Positions 1-9,027 of a DNA stretch of 64,000 bases are shown here, one piece after another. How positions within the stretch are numbered: the stretch's first letter is position 1; each line of letters begins with the position of its first letter. The position numbers were made by a program, and so were the translations under genes. The stretch lies in NCBI GenBank assembly GCA_034506395.1, contig JAPDPQ010000008.1, forward strand, positions 108,174 to 172,173, given 5' to 3'. Under the pieces are notes generated by a model. It saw nothing but the letters and a program-made list of their open reading frames with translations. It had not been told where the DNA came from and did no database searches. The stretch comes from a candidate division KSB1 bacterium. GTDB taxonomy: Bacteria; Zhuqueibacterota; Zhuqueibacteria; Thermofontimicrobiales; Thermofontimicrobiaceae.

Positions 1-284
1 AAGCCGAAAAATCCAACGTTTTCGTGATGCACTTCATTATGACGATTGTTCAAAATCGCAACGATTGTCCCAACGGCCTCTTTCCCACGACGGGCGATGA
101 AAAAATCTGCACTGGAGTGTTCAAAGAATGGATGCTTTTTTTTGTTGAAGGTTGCTTTCTGTTGGCTGATCAGCGGCGGCACCCAATTCGGATCTCCTTT
201 GTATATTTTCCAGGGCAGCAGAATGAAATCTTTCAGATCTCGTTTGGATACGACCGGATGAACACTAATTTGATCGGGCATCAT
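1..284 (-). CDS. GNAT-like acyltransferase family protein (C-terminus outside window)
   Basis: A minus-strand gene starts at 284 (ATG, followed by a second ATG) and runs off the left edge after 94 codons. GGAGAAAG lies just upstream of the start. The visible N-terminus carries LPWKIYKGDPNWVPPL, HPFFEHSSADFFIA and a region rich in N, H and E ending in VGFFGF, which I recognise from a family of roughly 380-residue acyl-CoA N-acyltransferase-like proteins often annotated as hypothetical or GNAT. It lies downstream of, and in the same direction as, the serine palmitoyltransferase, so an N-acyl transfer step in sphingolipid synthesis is an attractive inference. The catalytic half is not visible. 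A terminator hairpin separates the two genes, so they may not share one transcript. Confidence 0.7.
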   Translation of the reverse strand, partial: MMPDQISVHPVVSKRDLKDFILLPWKIYKGDPNWVPPLISQQKATFNKKKHPFFEHSSADFFIARRGKEAVGTIVAILNNRHNEVHHENVGFFG

Positions 285-389
285 CTTTCTCCTTCAAGGT
301 TAATCAACCAAGTCCGAGCGTTTGAGTTGCCGATTGAAAAACGACCGAAGACGCCAACCCGATTGGAAACCCAAGATACAACAGCTCAA

Positions 390-422
390 GAAAAAGTGGC
401 GGGCTACCTGGAGCCCCGCCAC
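390..422 (-). terminator. Rho-independent terminator after serine palmitoyltransferase gene
   Basis: Read on the minus strand, GTGGCGGG pairs with CCCGCCAC (396-422) and is followed by TTTTTC (395-390). It lies 76 bases past the stop of the 498-1685 gene and before the acyltransferase-like gene. Confidence 0.75.
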
Positions 423-497
423 CGATTTATGGGGATCTTTATTGTTTATGGTCAGATCTGCAAATCATTCTTTAAATCATTTTTTGGTGTAACATCA

Positions 498-1685
498 TCA
501 GGCAATTACACCGCTTAGTTTCCCGACTTTATAGAAAGTTTCTAACACATAATCCAGCTCTGCATCAGTGTGGGTGGCCATGTAGCTGGTTCGGATCAAC
601 TGGCGCCCAGGTTCTACCGCTGGGCTGATTACTGGATTAGCGAACACCCCGTTCTCATATAACAACTTCCAGAAATAGAACGTCTTCATGTCATCGCCGA
701 TGATGATGGGGATGATCGGTGTTTCGGAGAGGCCGGTGTCATACCCCATTTCGGTGAGCCCTTGTTTCATTTTTCGGGTATTTTTCCAGAGCCGTTCCAA
801 GCGCTCTGGTTCTGCGATGAGGATATCCACGGCTTTGCTTACAGTAGCCACGGCGGATGGGGGCATACTGGCGGAGAAGATGAATGACCGCGCATGATGT
901 TTAATGTAATCGATGACTTTGCGCTCCCCGGCAATGAATCCGCCGATCGAAGCAAAGGATTTGCTGAATGTTCCCATGATGAGATCGATATCGTCTGTTA
1001 ACCCAAAATGCTCGCCAGTTCCGCGGCCCGTCTTTCCCAAAACGCCGCACGAATGGGCATCGTCTATCATGATGCGGGCATTGTATTTTTTGGCCGCTTT
1101 GACAAGCTCGGGCAATTTAACTATATCGCCTTCCATGCTGAATACTCCGTCGGTAACGATCAGATGGCCGCTCGAATCGCTACCATTCTTGCTCAATTGC
1201 CGCTCCAGATCTTCCATGTCGTTATGCTTGTAGCGGACGACCTTACCAAAGGTTAAACGGCAGCCATCGATAATACTGGCATGGTTGGCCCGGTCACTGA
1301 AAATGATATCGTCCTTGCCAACGATCGCTGAAATCGTGCCCTGATTGGTTTGAAACCCAGTGGAGAAAACCAGCGCTGATTCTTTGCCAACAAAATTGGC
1401 CAATTTCTCCTCCAGCTCTTCATGAAGCGTCAATGTGCCATTGAGATAGCGGGATCCAGTGCATCCCGACCCAAATCGTTCCAATGCCTCGATCGCTGCT
1501 TGTTTGACACGAGGGTCTTGAGTGAGACCAAGATAGTTGTTCGAGCCGATCATGACGAACTGGCGACCATCAATCATCACGCTCGAGCCAGCTCCAGATT
1601 GGATCGCTTTGAAGTAAGGATAATAACCCTGAGCTCTGGCTTCATCCGCTCGGGTAAACTTATAGCATTTTTCAAATAGGTCCAA
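498..1685 (-). CDS. spt: Serine palmitoyltransferase-type alpha-oxoamine synthase
   Basis: A 395-residue PLP enzyme of the alpha-oxoamine synthase family (fold type I). These enzymes condense an amino acid with an acyl-CoA. The PLP lysine is K242 in GTFSKSFASIGG; the TFSKS form is the one I associate with serine palmitoyltransferases rather than with KBL or BioF, which have LGK. D208/D209 and H211 (IDDAHSCG) and H135 (DRANHASIIDG) are the expected cofactor residues. Length matches bacterial Spt. The start codon is TTG at 1685 with GGAGAGAGG just upstream. A near-consensus promoter lies about 50 bases further upstream. The neighbours, an acyltransferase-like gene and a divergent SDR, fit a bacterial sphingolipid locus. 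Glycine C-acetyltransferase or 8-amino-7-oxononanoate synthase is the alternative. Confidence 0.8.
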   Translation of the reverse strand: MDLFEKCYKFTRADEARAQGYYPYFKAIQSGAGSSVMIDGRQFVMIGSNNYLGLTQDPRVKQAAIEALERFGSGCTGSRYLNGTLTLHEELEEKLANFVGKESALVFSTGFQTNQGTISAIVGKDDIIFSDRANHASIIDGCRLTFGKVVRYKHNDMEDLERQLSKNGSDSSGHLIVTDGVFSMEGDIVKLPELVKAAKKYNARIMIDDAHSCGVLGKTGRGTGEHFGLTDDIDLIMGTFSKSFASIGGFIAGERKVIDYIKHHARSFIFSASMPPSAVATVSKAVDILIAEPERLERLWKNTRKMKQGLTEMGYDTGLSETPIIPIIIGDDMKTFYFWKLLYENGVFANPVISPAVEPGRQLIRTSYMATHTDAELDYVLETFYKVGKLSGVIA

Positions 1686-1735
1686 TTCCTCTCTCCTTAT
1701 TCAAGTTCATCCTGATTTAAAAATTTTTGACCACA

Positions 1736-1764
1736 AATATATAAATGATTTTCAAATTTGTCAA
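1736..1764 (-). promoter_or_regulatory. Sigma-70 promoter of the serine palmitoyltransferase gene
   Basis: On the minus strand TTGACA (1764-1759), a 17-base spacer and TATATT (1741-1736) match the housekeeping consensus almost perfectly. Transcription would begin near 1729, giving a 5' leader of about 44 bases before the TTG start. The gap to the divergent SDR gene (1686-2017) holds nothing else I can support apart from this promoter. Confidence 0.7.
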
Positions 1765-2017
1765 ATAAAATTTTCAGCTCGGCGAAATTTGCCAGCGCCT
1801 TCGCTGAATCTAATACCAGACAGATTTGTGCCAAGGTTGTTAGAGATACTGTGAAAATCTCGAATTCTCGGTTCCGTAGAAGCAAAATTTTCTCTTGTTG
1901 TTTGGAAGGTAGTACAATTCACTGGGAACAAAGTGTCTGGGAATGATTTAAATCCTTTGACGTTGCGTTCGATGAAATTTAGTGAAAAATTTAACATACC
2001 ATTTTCTAGGGAGCAAA

Positions 2018-2998
2018 ATGAGAGCACTGATTTCCGGAGCGAATGGATTTATTGGCAGTCATCTGGTGGAGCGATTGTTGCAGGAAGGGTATGAAGTGAG
2101 ATGTTTGGTACGAAAGACCAGTAACTTGCGATGGATTCAAGGATTGCCCGTTGAATTAGCCATCGGTGATCTCTCGGATGTGACAAGTTTAGCACCTTTC
2201 GTAAAGGAAATCGATTACATTTTCCATTTGAGTGGAGCGCTTCGCGCCACTACTGAATCTGAATTTTTCCAGGTCAACCAAATTGGTACACGGAATCTGC
2301 TCGAAGCCTGTCGCATGAGCTGCCCCAATTTGAAACGGTTCGTCTACATTTCAACCCAAGCTGCGGCTGGGCCGAGCCGGAGCGGCGATCCAGTGAAAGA
2401 ACAGGATGAGCCCCGTCCCATCTCCCTTTATGGCAAGAGCAAATTAATGGCGGAACAGGAGGTGGCACAATTTCAGAACTATTTTCCGACCACTATCGTT
2501 CGGCCTCCAGCGGTTTATGGGCCCCGCGATGACGATCTGGTAATGCTGTTCAAATACATCAAGTTTGGCATTAAGCCGCAAGTCGGCTTTGCCGATCGAT
2601 TTTTGAGTATTATTTATGTGGCTGATCTTGTCCAAGGCATTCAGCTTGCTGCCGAGCGACCAGAAGCGCAGAATCAAATTTATTTTCTTGCCAATGAGGC
2701 GCCAATCAGTTGGCTGGAATTGGAAAATGCCATTGCGAACGCGATGGGCAAACATGCGGTGACGATTCGTTTGCCTGTTTTGGCCCTCGATTTCGCTGCA
2801 TGGCTAAGCGAGGGATTTGCTAAGGTGGTTCGTCACCCCGCCATTCTTAATCGCGATAAAGCCATGGAAATGAAACAGCGCTTCTGGGTGGTCGATACGT
2901 CGAAAGCCAAACAGCAACTTGGTTTCGTCGCTGCAACGCCCTTAGAGATCGGCCTTAAAGAGACTTATCAATGGTATCGACATCAGAACTGGTTATGA
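2018..2998 (+). CDS. NAD(P)-dependent epimerase/dehydratase (extended SDR)
   Basis: A 326-residue extended short-chain dehydrogenase. The N-terminal Rossmann motif is GANGFIG (residues 7-13), and the catalytic Ser/Tyr/Lys are S112 (YIST), Y138 and K142 (YGKSK). The C-terminal half resembles the 3-beta-hydroxysteroid dehydrogenase-like branch rather than sugar epimerases. The ATG at 2018, with TAGGGAGC ahead, is preferred over an upstream ATG at 1982 that has no ribosome site. It is divergent from the serine palmitoyltransferase gene. Bacterial ceramide pathways use an epimerase-like SDR (CerR) as ketoreductase, so that role is possible, but the sequence alone does not prove the substrate. The Mut7-C gene starts one base past the stop, indicating co-transcription. 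Confidence 0.8.
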   Translation: MRALISGANGFIGSHLVERLLQEGYEVRCLVRKTSNLRWIQGLPVELAIGDLSDVTSLAPFVKEIDYIFHLSGALRATTESEFFQVNQIGTRNLLEACRMSCPNLKRFVYISTQAAAGPSRSGDPVKEQDEPRPISLYGKSKLMAEQEVAQFQNYFPTTIVRPPAVYGPRDDDLVMLFKYIKFGIKPQVGFADRFLSIIYVADLVQGIQLAAERPEAQNQIYFLANEAPISWLELENAIANAMGKHAVTIRLPVLALDFAAWLSEGFAKVVRHPAILNRDKAMEMKQRFWVVDTSKAKQQLGFVAATPLEIGLKETYQWYRHQNWL

Positions 2999-2999
2999 G

Positions 3000-3455
3000 A
3001 TGAACTTCATTGCAGATGTCATGCTGGGGCGATTGGCCAAGTGGCTCCGCATCCTGGGATATGATACGCTCTACGATTCTCAAGCAACAGATGATGACTT
3101 ATTTTTTCGAGCGCATCAGGAGAAGCGGATCTTGCTGACCCGCGACGCAAATCTGGCGGGAAGAATGAATCCGCAGTTTTGCTTGTTCATTACAGAGGCA
3201 GATGTCCGCAACCAAGTGAAGCAGGTGATCGATCGTTTTCATTTGGATACAGAATCGTTCGTATTTACGCGCTGTACGATCTGTAATGAGCTGGTTGCTC
3301 CAATATCGAGGGAGCTGACCGTTGGCCGAATTCCTGAATTCGTTTATCAATCGATTCACGAGTTTTATTATTGCCAGCGTTGCGATAAGATCTATTGGCC
3401 TGGCAGCCATATCAAACATGTTCGAGAACTATTGGCTCAATTAAAAAAGGATTAA
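3000..3455 (+). CDS. Mut7-C RNase domain protein (PIN-like nuclease with zinc ribbon)
   Basis: A 151-residue protein of the Mut7-C/DUF82 family. It has a PIN-like RNase domain at residues 1-90, with acidic residues in FIADVMLGRLAKWLR, ATDDDLFF and LLTRDANL. A C-terminal zinc ribbon follows, built from two CxxC pairs (RCTICNEL and YCQRCDKIYW). The family is predicted to cleave RNA; the substrate is unknown. Start ATG at 3000 lies one base after the SDR stop, and the next small gene begins three bases after this stop, so the three genes probably form one transcript. Confidence 0.88.
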   Translation: MNFIADVMLGRLAKWLRILGYDTLYDSQATDDDLFFRAHQEKRILLTRDANLAGRMNPQFCLFITEADVRNQVKQVIDRFHLDTESFVFTRCTICNELVAPISRELTVGRIPEFVYQSIHEFYYCQRCDKIYWPGSHIKHVRELLAQLKKD

Positions 3456-3458
3456 ATT

Positions 3459-3698
3459 ATGCCAGATCCCGAGGAATTAGAACAAGAGCAGCGCAACATG
3501 CGGCTATTAAGAGCAATCGTCGATCTTACGGCTGCGATTTTGCGCCAGGGCAACTTGACCACTCCCGAAGCGATCGATTTAATTCAAGCCACTCGAAAAC
3601 GGGTGCTTGAGTTGTTCCCTGGAAAAGAAGATGCGTATGATTTGATATACCGTCCCAAATTCGAACGGATTATTCGAGAGCGGCTCAATGAGAATTAG
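3459..3698 (+). CDS. Conserved-looking hypothetical protein, 79 residues
   Basis: A small, charged, probably all-helical cytoplasmic protein. The N-terminus is acidic and glutamine-rich, the middle reads LLRAIVDLTAAILRQGNLT and the C-terminus is basic (FERIIRERL). I do not recognise a named domain and see no signal peptide or membrane segment. It starts three bases after the Mut7-C stop and is followed by a clear terminator, so it is the last gene of that operon. Confidence 0.65.
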   Translation: MPDPEELEQEQRNMRLLRAIVDLTAAILRQGNLTTPEAIDLIQATRKRVLELFPGKEDAYDLIYRPKFERIIRERLNEN

Positions 3699-3791
3699 GG
3701 AGATCAAATCCGCCAGCTCAACGACTGGTTAGTTCTCCAGAAATGATTGGACAGATCTTGGTTTTTTAACTTTATAGGATATCTTGCATAT

Positions 3792-3826
3792 AAAAAAGCC
3801 GACAGAGATTGACTGCCGGCTTTTTT
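3792..3826. terminator. Bidirectional terminator between convergent transcripts
   Basis: AAAAAAGCCGaCAG and CTGcCGGCTTTTTT flank a seven-base loop. The A-tract on the left and T-tract on the right let it work in both directions, ending the 2018-3698 operon and the minus-strand S9 peptidase gene. Confidence 0.85.
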
Positions 3827-3845
3827 ACATGCATGACGAGAAAAA

Positions 3846-5918
3846 TTACTTCCCCAGCGCCTCTTTCAGCCCCGGAATTTGCTCAGCACCGCTCGGCACT
3901 TGAATGGAAGATCCCTTGAAATCATTTCCGATAGGTTGCGCCCTTCCACCAAGATGCTGCGCAAGGAATTGTTCAGCGACGGCGTTAAATGATAGGCGGT
4001 TTTCCGGCCTTGCAAAGCCATGCCCTTCATCGGAATAGAGCACATAGGTCACAGGAATATTTTTCTCTTGCATTGCTTTCACGATCTGATCGGATTCGCT
4101 TTGCTTGACGCGCGGATCATTGGCTCCCTGTCCGATCAAAAGCGGCTTTCGGATGCGGTCGACATAAGTGAGGGGCGATCGGGAATCGAGGAATTTCCTG
4201 CCCTCCTCTGTTCGGGGATCACCGACGCGAGTGGCCCAAAGATCCATCATCGGCTTCCAATATGGCGGTATGGTTTCTAACAGGGTGCGCAGGTTCGATG
4301 GCCCAACTATATCCACCCCGCATGCGAAGACTTCTGGTGTAAAAGTTAAACCAACCAGCGTCGCATAGCCGCCATAACTTCCCCCCATAATAGCGATCTT
4401 GTTTTTATCGGCTATGCCTTCGGCGATCGCCCAATTGACCGCATCGATCAAATCATCATGCATCTTGCCAGCCCATTCAAGATTCGAAGCGTTGATAAAC
4501 TCCTTGCCGAATCCGGTCGATCCGCGATAGTTCACGCTCAACACCGCATAGCCCCGATTGGCCAGCCATTGATGATAAGGATTGTATCCCCATGAATCGC
4601 GCGCCCAAGGCCCGCCATGGACAAATAGCACCATCGCTAAGGGAGCATTCGGACGCGCGTTCTGATCTGGATCGGTCCAGTGGGGCAATGTTAAATAGCT
4701 GACTAAATTAAGTCCATCTCGCGACGGAATGATCACTGGATGAATCTTTGATAACTTCACTCCCTCCAAATCGCGCCGATTGGTAAACATGAATTTTGCC
4801 TTTTTTCGGCCACGATCATATAGATAATATCGGATGGGGCCATTGTCAATTACATAAGAAACGGTCCAGAATTTATCGTCCATGGTCCGGCCAGTAATAT
4901 TTATGTCACCATCAGTAACAGATTTGAGGTAATCCAGGTCTTTTTTAATTTTGGGATCAAGGACCTTCCATTCCCTCCTTAGATATTCAACCGCAACTGC
5001 CTCGATCGTCTTCTCGGTGGGATGCATCATGATATTGCTAATATCCGCCTTTGGGTCTTCAGCGATGACTTTCTTTTCATTGGTCGTTAAATCGACTGCG
5101 GTCAGCGCTGCGGTATTGCGTCCACGGCTGTCGATCATATAAAGCAAATTGCCGGTTTTATCGAAGTCGACCAGGCTAGTGGTCATCATATCTTCCATGG
5201 GGATTTTGTCGAATGGTATCCATCCACCCTGACCATCTGGCATGAACAATTCATTGCCGCCGTCTGATGTCATCCGGGAGGCGAACCGGATCTTGTAATC
5301 ATCATCAGTCTCAAAGCCGAGAAAACCATCATTCCGTTGAATAAGCTGCATAGCTCCAGTCAAAATGTTGAGTCGATAGATATCATGAAACTGGGCATCA
5401 CGATTATTGAGCCCAATGAGGATTTCATCAGCAAATTTGTGGCTAACATGTTGAACCTGAGCTCTGGGCCGAAGCAGCTTACCGTTTGGCAAGGTCAAAG
5501 GTTTCCCATCTGGACCAGGGATTTCCTCGAAGGGAGTTAGGTTTTTATCTTCTTTGGTGAGAATGTTAACAGCATGCACCTGCCAATTTTCGTCGCCGGC
5601 CAGATCCTGCAAATAAATAATATGATCATTGGTGTAAGCCCAAAAATAGGTCCGAATTCCCCTGATGGTATCTTTTGTGACCACGTAAGCTTTGCTTGGC
5701 TCAGTCGATGGAGCGACCCAGACATTAAGCACATTATTGACCGGAGCAAGAAAGCTGATATACTTACCATCCGGACTGATTTTCAGAGATGCTTTTTCCG
5801 GATTACCAAATAGCACATCACGGGATATAAGCTGGACCTCTTTGCCTTTTGGCTGACAGCTCATCAGCAGCACCATGATGCCCAGGCAGGCGAAAAGCAA
5901 AAATCGCGTTTTTCTCAT
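3846..5918 (-). CDS. S9 family prolyl oligopeptidase-type peptidase, lipoprotein
   Basis: A 690-residue serine peptidase of the S9 (acylaminoacyl/dipeptidyl peptidase) type. The N-terminus is a lipoprotein signal with lipobox LLMSC (Cys at residue 21), so the enzyme should be membrane-anchored in the periplasm or outer membrane. Residues about 30-400 form a beta-propeller-like domain. The C-terminal alpha/beta hydrolase domain has HGGPW (oxyanion hole), nucleophile S514 in GGSYGGYA, D601 in GQGANDPR and H633 in DEGHGF, so the triad is complete. The ATG at 5918 follows GGAGGAATGA. It probably degrades oligopeptides for nutrition or envelope turnover. The 234 bases upstream (5919-6152) contain no gene I can support. 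Confidence 0.93.
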   Translation of the reverse strand: MRKTRFLLFACLGIMVLLMSCQPKGKEVQLISRDVLFGNPEKASLKISPDGKYISFLAPVNNVLNVWVAPSTEPSKAYVVTKDTIRGIRTYFWAYTNDHIIYLQDLAGDENWQVHAVNILTKEDKNLTPFEEIPGPDGKPLTLPNGKLLRPRAQVQHVSHKFADEILIGLNNRDAQFHDIYRLNILTGAMQLIQRNDGFLGFETDDDYKIRFASRMTSDGGNELFMPDGQGGWIPFDKIPMEDMMTTSLVDFDKTGNLLYMIDSRGRNTAALTAVDLTTNEKKVIAEDPKADISNIMMHPTEKTIEAVAVEYLRREWKVLDPKIKKDLDYLKSVTDGDINITGRTMDDKFWTVSYVIDNGPIRYYLYDRGRKKAKFMFTNRRDLEGVKLSKIHPVIIPSRDGLNLVSYLTLPHWTDPDQNARPNAPLAMVLFVHGGPWARDSWGYNPYHQWLANRGYAVLSVNYRGSTGFGKEFINASNLEWAGKMHDDLIDAVNWAIAEGIADKNKIAIMGGSYGGYATLVGLTFTPEVFACGVDIVGPSNLRTLLETIPPYWKPMMDLWATRVGDPRTEEGRKFLDSRSPLTYVDRIRKPLLIGQGANDPRVKQSESDQIVKAMQEKNIPVTYVLYSDEGHGFARPENRLSFNAVAEQFLAQHLGGRAQPIGNDFKGSSIQVPSGAEQIPGLKEALGK

Positions 5919-6152
5919 TTCATTCCTCCGTCGGTTTGGTGATTAAAAATTTTTATCATCGAAAAATTGGATACAAGCTAAATTTGGGTCGATTAAAATA
6001 GAGACAAACACCGCTCATGTTACGGACTTTAGAGCCGGTAGTTTCATTCAAGTTTATCAGTTAGAAAAGCGCTTTATTGCATTTCATGTGGTTATTTCGT
6101 CTTGGCTAAAATCACAATTAAAACTATTTTTTCGAAAAAGAAAAAAAATAAG

Positions 6153-8705
6153 CTAAAGTTTCTGGCCTAAAACCACAGTCTTTTTTAACGACTTGACAAC
6201 CCCCCGCTGGTAATGAATAGCCTCGAGATATACGATATAGATTCCCATACGACAAAGATGCCCATGATCGTCCCGGCCATCCCAAATGAACGAACTGGCT
6301 GTACCGCTTGGCTGATTATTGACGAGGAAACGAACTAACCGTCCGCGGATGTCGAAGATTCTAATATGAATGCGGGAGAGATTAAATGGCAACTGATAGG
6401 TAATAATGGTGACATCATCCCGACCATCGCCATCGGGCGAAAAAGGATCTGGAGCGATAGTGAGCTCAGCCTCGCTAGGAAGGATGTCGACAAAGACGCT
6501 ATTGCGACGACCTGGAGTACCACCTTGGGATAGAACAACACAGGAACTCCAATTGCTGCTATCATTTGATGCAAGCAAGGGATTGATCCGCTCCAGTGAA
6601 ACGCCCTTCTCGCCACCCCAAGATCCACGGTAGCTGACGGCATCAATAATATTCTTATTGGCGTCGTAGATGAAAATCTGATCCATATCATCGTTGAGCC
6701 GAGGAAGCGACTTGATGACGATCAAAGGACTCTGATTCAAATCAAAATAGTTGAGCAATGATGAGTCAGCACTAATAACGACGAAGGATTGGGGTGAAAT
6801 TGGATAATATCGAGGGGCGATGGTAATTTTGGTTGCACTATCAGAATCCGTAATGCTCCAACACTGAATATCGATAGTTTTGGATGATGGGTTGAACAAT
6901 TCCACCCATTCTGGTTGACCAGGGCGCGGTGAATACATGATTTCATTAATGACCAGATCCCCTGCGTTGAAGCCGACGGATAAAACGGTCGTTGCAGAGT
7001 TATTCGCTGGCCTGCTGTCCTGCTCAGCAAAAATAGTAGCGCTGCAGGCATACCGACCTGCCATTGGGGCGATGAATGGAAAAGACAGGGACGTCGATTG
7101 TTTCGAGGCTAAAGGCTGAAAAACATCAATCGGGTCACCGATGCGCTCGTCCTCTTGAAAGACTTCATTATGATTTAAATCAATAAAGCAGAGAAGTTGG
7201 AAATGAGATACGGTATTGCGTCCCACATTAACGATGCTCGCGATGATAGAGATCGGTTCTTGAGCATGGATGGCGGAAGGGACAAATTGAATGGTAGATA
7301 ATTCAAGATCAAAAGCGGCTGGAGCAATGCTATTTTCCATCCCAGGCGTAGCTCCTTCGCTATGTTGGGATTGCCCCCAATTGGAGGGATCATCAGAATT
7401 GCCACTGGGATCTTTTCGCTCTAATGAGATCCCAGGCTCATTTCCCCACGAGGGAGAATATGACACTTGATCGACAACCGTACCGATTGGATCATAGAGA
7501 TAAACAGCGTCTCCGTTATTGTTCAAAGCTGGCCATCCGTGAGTTGGAATGATCACAGGCGAAGTTATTTTGGAGTAATACTGCTTTAATATGGCACTTT
7601 CAGCGACAATGACAAATCCGGCGCTGGCAATTGAAAGATTTGAATCTGACAGGCGAAATTTTTGATTGATATTTGCATCAGAAAATTGCCATTCTTTGAG
7701 ATTGATCGGCTGCTCTGTCGGATTAAAGATTTCAAACCACTCAGGCTGTTGACCGGCAGGTCGATACATAATTTCATTTATCACTATTTGCCTGGGCCGA
7801 AAGCCAATTTTCACCATTGTCGTCGACCAATTATCGGTCGTATCCTGATCGAGCGAAAACTTAGCGTAAACGAGAAAATTATGGATTCCGCTTGATAACG
7901 AATCCAGCATTAGGGTTGTTTGATGGAACTCATTTTTCTGAAGGGCAATCAGAACGAAAATCTGCTCCCCTAATTGCTCATCCAAGCTCGCAGATGAATC
8001 GCCATTTAGGTCTTCAAAAAAAGTCAATGTGATATCTGAGGCAGGCTGATGGCCGAGGTTCGTTACCGATGCGATTAAGGTGATGGGGTGCGCTGGCGGA
8101 GCTTCAGCAGGAGAAGCCTGGAGCGCGACTTTGATATTATGATCAAGCTGCGAGACACTATTCGGCGAGCCAGGCGTCCCATTGAGCACTTTGCTATTCG
8201 CCCAATTCCCTGAGGAATCGGAACCAGCTAAATTAATTTTTTCATCAGAATACCCAGGTGGATTGTCGACCGAATAGATATAATATGCCACTGTATCCCC
8301 ACGATTCGAAATGAGGATGATTGGTTTAGGGCTGGTATTTGTTAAACCGTTCGACCCAAATGCAGCGTCATCAATGGTGACAATGAGAGCATCGGATGGG
8401 ATGAGCTGATCGTATCGGCTTGAATTGCCAAAATAACCGGAATCGAGAATAATCCCAAATCTCCTTGGCGGTAGCTCGAGTCCATGCTGAACAGACACGA
8501 TTTGATCGACATCCGAACCATCACTGATTTTCCATCCGTTCAGATCAACCGTATCTGAATAGCTGAGATTAAAAATTTCGATGAACTCGTCATAATAATC
8601 AGCTCCAACGGGATCAAACATGACCTCAGAAAGTACAATTTGGCTTCGAGCTGGTTGAATTCCGAAAGCGATCATCAATATGATGAGAAAGGTAATTCTC
8701 AGCAA
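6153..8705 (-). CDS. Secreted surface protein with three lamin-tail domains and FlgD-like C-terminus
   Basis: An exported protein of about 850 residues. After the signal peptide come lamin-tail (LTD) domains at roughly residues 25-140, 305-430 and 580-700, each opening with (S/N)E(V/I)M(F/Y) and a 'FIEIFN/FEIFNP/VELFNP' core. CARDB-like immunoglobulin segments lie between them. The last 100 residues (APDPFSPDGDGRDD onward) are the FlgD-like/gliding-associated C-terminal fold. I place the start at a TTG (8705) because GGGAGGG lies eight bases upstream and gives a normal signal peptide; an ATG at 8729 in the same frame lacks a ribosome site. Function is probably cell-surface binding or display; no catalytic residues are seen. 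Confidence 0.85.
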   Translation of the reverse strand: MLRITFLIILMIAFGIQPARSQIVLSEVMFDPVGADYYDEFIEIFNLSYSDTVDLNGWKISDGSDVDQIVSVQHGLELPPRRFGIILDSGYFGNSSRYDQLIPSDALIVTIDDAAFGSNGLTNTSPKPIILISNRGDTVAYYIYSVDNPPGYSDEKINLAGSDSSGNWANSKVLNGTPGSPNSVSQLDHNIKVALQASPAEAPPAHPITLIASVTNLGHQPASDITLTFFEDLNGDSSASLDEQLGEQIFVLIALQKNEFHQTTLMLDSLSSGIHNFLVYAKFSLDQDTTDNWSTTMVKIGFRPRQIVINEIMYRPAGQQPEWFEIFNPTEQPINLKEWQFSDANINQKFRLSDSNLSIASAGFVIVAESAILKQYYSKITSPVIIPTHGWPALNNNGDAVYLYDPIGTVVDQVSYSPSWGNEPGISLERKDPSGNSDDPSNWGQSQHSEGATPGMENSIAPAAFDLELSTIQFVPSAIHAQEPISIIASIVNVGRNTVSHFQLLCFIDLNHNEVFQEDERIGDPIDVFQPLASKQSTSLSFPFIAPMAGRYACSATIFAEQDSRPANNSATTVLSVGFNAGDLVINEIMYSPRPGQPEWVELFNPSSKTIDIQCWSITDSDSATKITIAPRYYPISPQSFVVISADSSLLNYFDLNQSPLIVIKSLPRLNDDMDQIFIYDANKNIIDAVSYRGSWGGEKGVSLERINPLLASNDSSNWSSCVVLSQGGTPGRRNSVFVDILPSEAELTIAPDPFSPDGDGRDDVTIITYQLPFNLSRIHIRIFDIRGRLVRFLVNNQPSGTASSFIWDGRDDHGHLCRMGIYIVYLEAIHYQRGVVKSLKKTVVLGQKL

Positions 8706-8945
8706 AAGTGCATCCCTCCCGGATTGCATGGTTATTCATTAACGGATAGGTGAAGTTTTCAACTTGCTATTGATTCCATCAGTTTAGCTGCGGGGCAACA
8801 GTTGGAAATGCTATCATATAGAAGTTTTTGGTTCTTTCAAGCAAAATAAAGTAACCATTTTTTTATTCAGAGTCAATGAAAATCTTCTAACCAATTTGGT
8901 CTGGAGAAAATATATAAAAGGCGAAATACCTGATAGAAATTTCTA

Positions 8946-8974
8946 TTGACTTTTAGTTGAAAAAAAACTATATT
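8946..8974 (+). promoter_or_regulatory. Sigma-70 promoter of the secDF operon
   Basis: TTGACT (8946-8951), a 17-base spacer and TATATT (8969-8974) lie 53 bases before the secD start, in the gap between divergent genes. A GGAGGTAG ribosome site precedes the secD ATG. Confidence 0.7.
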
Positions 8975-9027
8975 GTGCATTCAATGAAGAAAACTGATAA
9001 TTGACTCATCTGGAGGTAGTGTTTTAA

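Noticed and set aside
24..518. Plus-strand open frame of 164 codons at the left edge
   Set aside because: It is antisense to a well-supported minus-strand acyltransferase-like gene and crosses its terminator; no ribosome site or family features.
1697..2027. Minus- and plus-strand frames in the divergent gap
   Set aside because: Low-complexity, mutually overlapping, and they run through the promoter of the palmitoyltransferase gene.
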